Shown here piece after piece: positions 16,027 to 19,030 of a stretch of 19,030 bases of DNA. How positions within the stretch are numbered: the stretch's first letter is position 1; each line of letters begins with the position of its first letter. Both the position numbers and the translations under genes were made by a program. The notes below the pieces were generated by a model. That model was given only the letters and a program-made list of their open reading frames with translations. It did no database searches and was not told where the DNA came from. The stretch comes from CAYVUV01 sp964455095 (GTDB lineage: Bacteria > Desulfobacterota > Binatia > HRBIN30 > CADEER01): the NCBI GenBank assembly GCA_964455095.1, contig CAYVUV010000100.1:1-19030 (forward strand), in the 5' to 3' direction.

Positions 16027-16269
16027 CTACTTCGAGCGCCGCGCGTCGAGAATTGCGGCCAAGAGCTCTTCCGGCACCGCCTCCTCCGCCGGTTGATCAG
16101 GATCGATGAAGGCCGCTTTGCCGAGCGCGACGGTCTGCTCGTAGGTCTGGAGGTAGTTGACGCAGTCCTCGCAATCCGTGAGGTGCGCCTCGAACGCGGC
16201 GCGCTGTGCCGCGTCAATCTCGCCGTCGAGATAGGCCATCAGAAACTCGGCGACTTCTCTACAGTTCAT
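16027..16269 (-). CDS. Small zinc-finger anti-sigma-factor-like protein (zf-HC2)
   Basis: An 80-residue soluble protein opening MNCREVAEFLMAYLDGEI, with the zinc-binding set C3, H29, C33 and C36 (HLTDCEDC). This is the H-x3-C-x2-C signature of the ZAS / putative zinc-finger family, which is found in anti-sigma factors that hold ECF sigma factors. After residue 45 there is only a short hydrophilic tail and no membrane helix, so it would be a cytoplasmic, possibly redox-responsive, type. A sigma factor is normally encoded directly upstream; here the upstream 250 bases hold only a REPIN-like repeat, so the partner is elsewhere or it acts on another protein. The start ATG is at 16269. Confidence 0.8.
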   Translation of the reverse strand: MNCREVAEFLMAYLDGEIDAAQRAAFEAHLTDCEDCVNYLQTYEQTVALGKAAFIDPDQPAEEAVPEELLAAILDARRSK

Positions 16270-16348
16270 GCGGGACCCTCGAATCTGTCCGGGGCAGCTT
16301 TGCCCCGCAATTGGTGCGGTCCTTCTCGTTCCACTCCGTCGGACATTT

Positions 16349-16442
16349 CCCCCTCCTTTCCAAGGAGGGGGTTAGGGGGAGGTTGATCTGGCCTACCCTT
16401 CAAAACAGAACCTCCCCTAACCCCTCCTTGGAAAGGAGGGGG
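16349..16442. repeat. REPIN-like inverted pair of CCCCCTCC repeats
   Basis: Left arm 16349-16384 and right arm 16409-16442 are inverted copies of each other, 36 and 34 bases, differing only by two single-G gaps. Each arm carries its own small hairpin (CCCCCTCCTT against AAGGAGGGGG) followed by TTAGGGGGAGGTT or its complement. Between them are 24 unrelated bases. Two inverse REP units separated by a short spacer is the layout of a REPIN. It lies between the flavoprotein gene and the zinc-finger gene, both on the minus strand. Single relatives are at 11135-11196. The rest of the 250-base gap shows no gene I can support. Confidence 0.78.
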
Positions 16443-16519
16443 ACCGGAGGTCGAGAAAGTCGACAGTCCCCGGAAGAGGAACTTCATTCGCGAATTGTCG
16501 GGCAATGCCGTCCGGCGGC

Positions 16520-18080
<1,561 letters not shown>

Positions 18081-18088
<8 letters not shown>

Positions 18089-18818
18089 CGGGCGCCTCTT
18101 GCAGCGCCCGGCGGGCGAGGCGCGTGACGAGCGCAATCACCGCCGCGGTGGCGGCGAGGCCGAGCAGCATCACGGCGTAATACGCCGGGCCGCGCGGATC
18201 GACGGCACCGGCGGCCAGCGCCGCGACGTCGCCGACGGCCTTGCCGTAGTAGGCGTACAGCAACGTGCCGGGGATCATGCCGAACGACGCCAGCACGTAG
18301 TCGCGCAATTTGATGGTCGTCAACCCGAGCGCGTAGTTGAGCAGATTGAACGGAATCAGGGGCGACAAGCGCAGCAGGAGCACGATGCGGAACCCATCGC
18401 GGGCGACGGCGCGCTCGATCGATTTGAAGCGCACCGAGTCGGCGAGCTGGCGCTCGAAGGGGCCGCGCAACGCGTAGCGCGACAGCAGGAAGGCCAACAC
18501 ACCGCCCGTCGTCTCGCCGGCGAAGACGTACGCGGTACCCTCGATGACGCCGAACAGCGCGCCGCCGGCCAGCGTCAGCAGCGCCCCGGGCACGAACGCA
18601 ACGGTGGCGGTGACATAGCCGGCAATGAAGAGCAGCGGCCCGTAGACGCCGAGTCCCTCGACCCACAGCGTGAACGCCGGAAGATAGCCCCCGAGCTGCC
18701 GGCCGATCAGGATCAGCCCGAGCAGCACCGCCACGGCCACCAGCGCCTGCCGGAACCGCGGGCGGTCGGAATGAGTGACGGCGCCGGCCATGACGGGTTC
18801 TGCTGTGCAGCTTACCAT
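18081..18818 (-). CDS. TVP38/TMEM64-family membrane protein
   Basis: A 245-residue inner membrane protein of the TVP38/TMEM64 branch of the DedA/VTT superfamily. Helix 1 is about residues 24-40. Conserved segments are FVPGALLTLAGGALFG (75-90), GETTGGVLAFLLSRY (101-115), LLLRLSPLIPFNLLNYALGL (147-166) and GMIPGTLLYAYYG (180-192). The last helix is about 213-232. Such proteins are thought to move lipids or ions across the membrane. ATG at 18818 is chosen because AAGGGGGG sits about 9 bases upstream; the open frame runs further (to 18908) and a start at 18791 is also possible. Its stop overlaps the start of the flavoprotein gene by 8 bases, so they are co-translated. It is the second DedA-type protein in the window. 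Confidence 0.9.
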
Positions 18819-18913
18819 GGCGCACGGCCCCCCTTCATGCCCCTCCGATGCGCCGGCTGGTGGAGAGGTTTCGGGAAGAGGGCAATCGTCACGGGGGGTT
18901 TTGCACACAAAGT

Positions 18914-18928
18914 CACCGTTGAACGGTG
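18914..18928. promoter_or_regulatory. 15-bp palindrome upstream of the TVP38 operon
   Basis: CACCGTT-g-AACGGTG is a perfect 7+1+7 palindrome, about 95 bases upstream of the chosen TVP38 start. The short centre suits a dimeric repressor or activator better than an RNA hairpin. The binding protein is unknown. Confidence 0.4.
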
Positions 18929-18933
18929 CTCAG

Positions 18934-18969
18934 GTCGGAGTCGGGGTCGGAATCGGTATCGGGATCGAG
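18934..18969. repeat. Degenerate RTCGGN hexamer repeat
   Basis: Six consecutive hexamers (GTCGGA, GTCGGG, GTCGGA, ATCGGT, ATCGGG, ATCGAG) form a short imperfect tandem repeat. In the reverse complement it would read as alternating Ile/Thr-Pro codons ending in TGA at about 18932, but that frame is short and cut by the window edge, so coding is not supported. The remaining bases to 19030 show nothing I can name. Confidence 0.4.
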
Positions 18970-19030
18970 GGCGACGAAATGAATTGCGGCCTGTGTCGAT
19001 GCGATCCGCTAGGAACCGCGGAATCCCTGG

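Noticed and set aside
18930..19030. 3' end of a minus-strand gene ending in Ile/Thr-Pro repeats
   Set aside because: The frame is open to the window edge, but its end is just the hexamer repeat read as codons; nothing supports a real protein.

Overview
The window is GC-rich, by eye about two thirds G+C or more, and densely coded on both strands. I recognise fifteen complete genes plus the 3' end of one more. The gene set, long σ54-type two-component proteins and dispersed palindromic repeats suggest a free-living Gram-negative bacterium of deltaproteobacterial type (Myxococcota or Binatia-like, or a similar soil or sediment lineage). No rRNA or other taxonomic marker is present, so that placement is only a guess.

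Left part (1-3634, + strand): the tail of a CsbD-like stress protein, a strong hairpin, a 49-residue DUF3309 membrane peptide, then a σ54-activator response regulator whose start overlaps the DUF3309 stop, then a PAS-containing membrane histidine kinase. The regulator and kinase form a two-component pair. A REP-like palindrome separates them from a class-I-like methyltransferase (3768-4772).

The most notable gene lies at 4831-5616. It encodes a membrane-anchored redoxin (peroxiredoxin/thioredoxin fold) whose reading frame is interrupted by a single TGA at 5263-5265. The TGA sits exactly where the family has its peroxidatic or resolving cysteine (YRGHW-TGA-PFC). The frame continues intact to a normal end. 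Directly after the TGA is a perfect 8-bp stem with a GGU loop, closed by a 5-bp lower stem, which fits a bacterial SECIS element. I read it as a selenoprotein with a U-x-x-C active site facing the periplasm. Standard gene calling would split it into two false ORFs.

Middle part: a short palindrome flanked by an 8-bp direct repeat (possible MITE), an orphan Phd/YefM-like antitoxin, then a minus-strand group reading YceI - DUF692 (MNIO/BufB-like) - DUF2063 (BufC-like) - DedA. The expected Cys-rich bufferin precursor is absent and a cysteine-free YceI protein is in its place. Divergent from it is a glycogen debranching-type amylo-alpha-1,6-glucosidase (9161-11095). This is convergent with a 1265-residue SWIM-SNF2 helicase (11206-15003), with two C5-TCC palindromes between them.

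Right part: an arylamine N-acetyltransferase-like enzyme divergent from the helicase, a small zinc-finger anti-sigma-like protein without a visible sigma factor, a large inverted pair of REP units (REPIN-like), and a minus-strand operon of a TVP38/TMEM64 membrane protein followed by a mercuric-reductase-like flavoprotein disulfide reductase with overlapping start and stop. A 15-bp palindrome about 95 bases upstream of that operon is a candidate operator. No tRNA, rRNA, CRISPR array or complete insertion sequence was seen. No gene-free stretch exceeds 300 bases.
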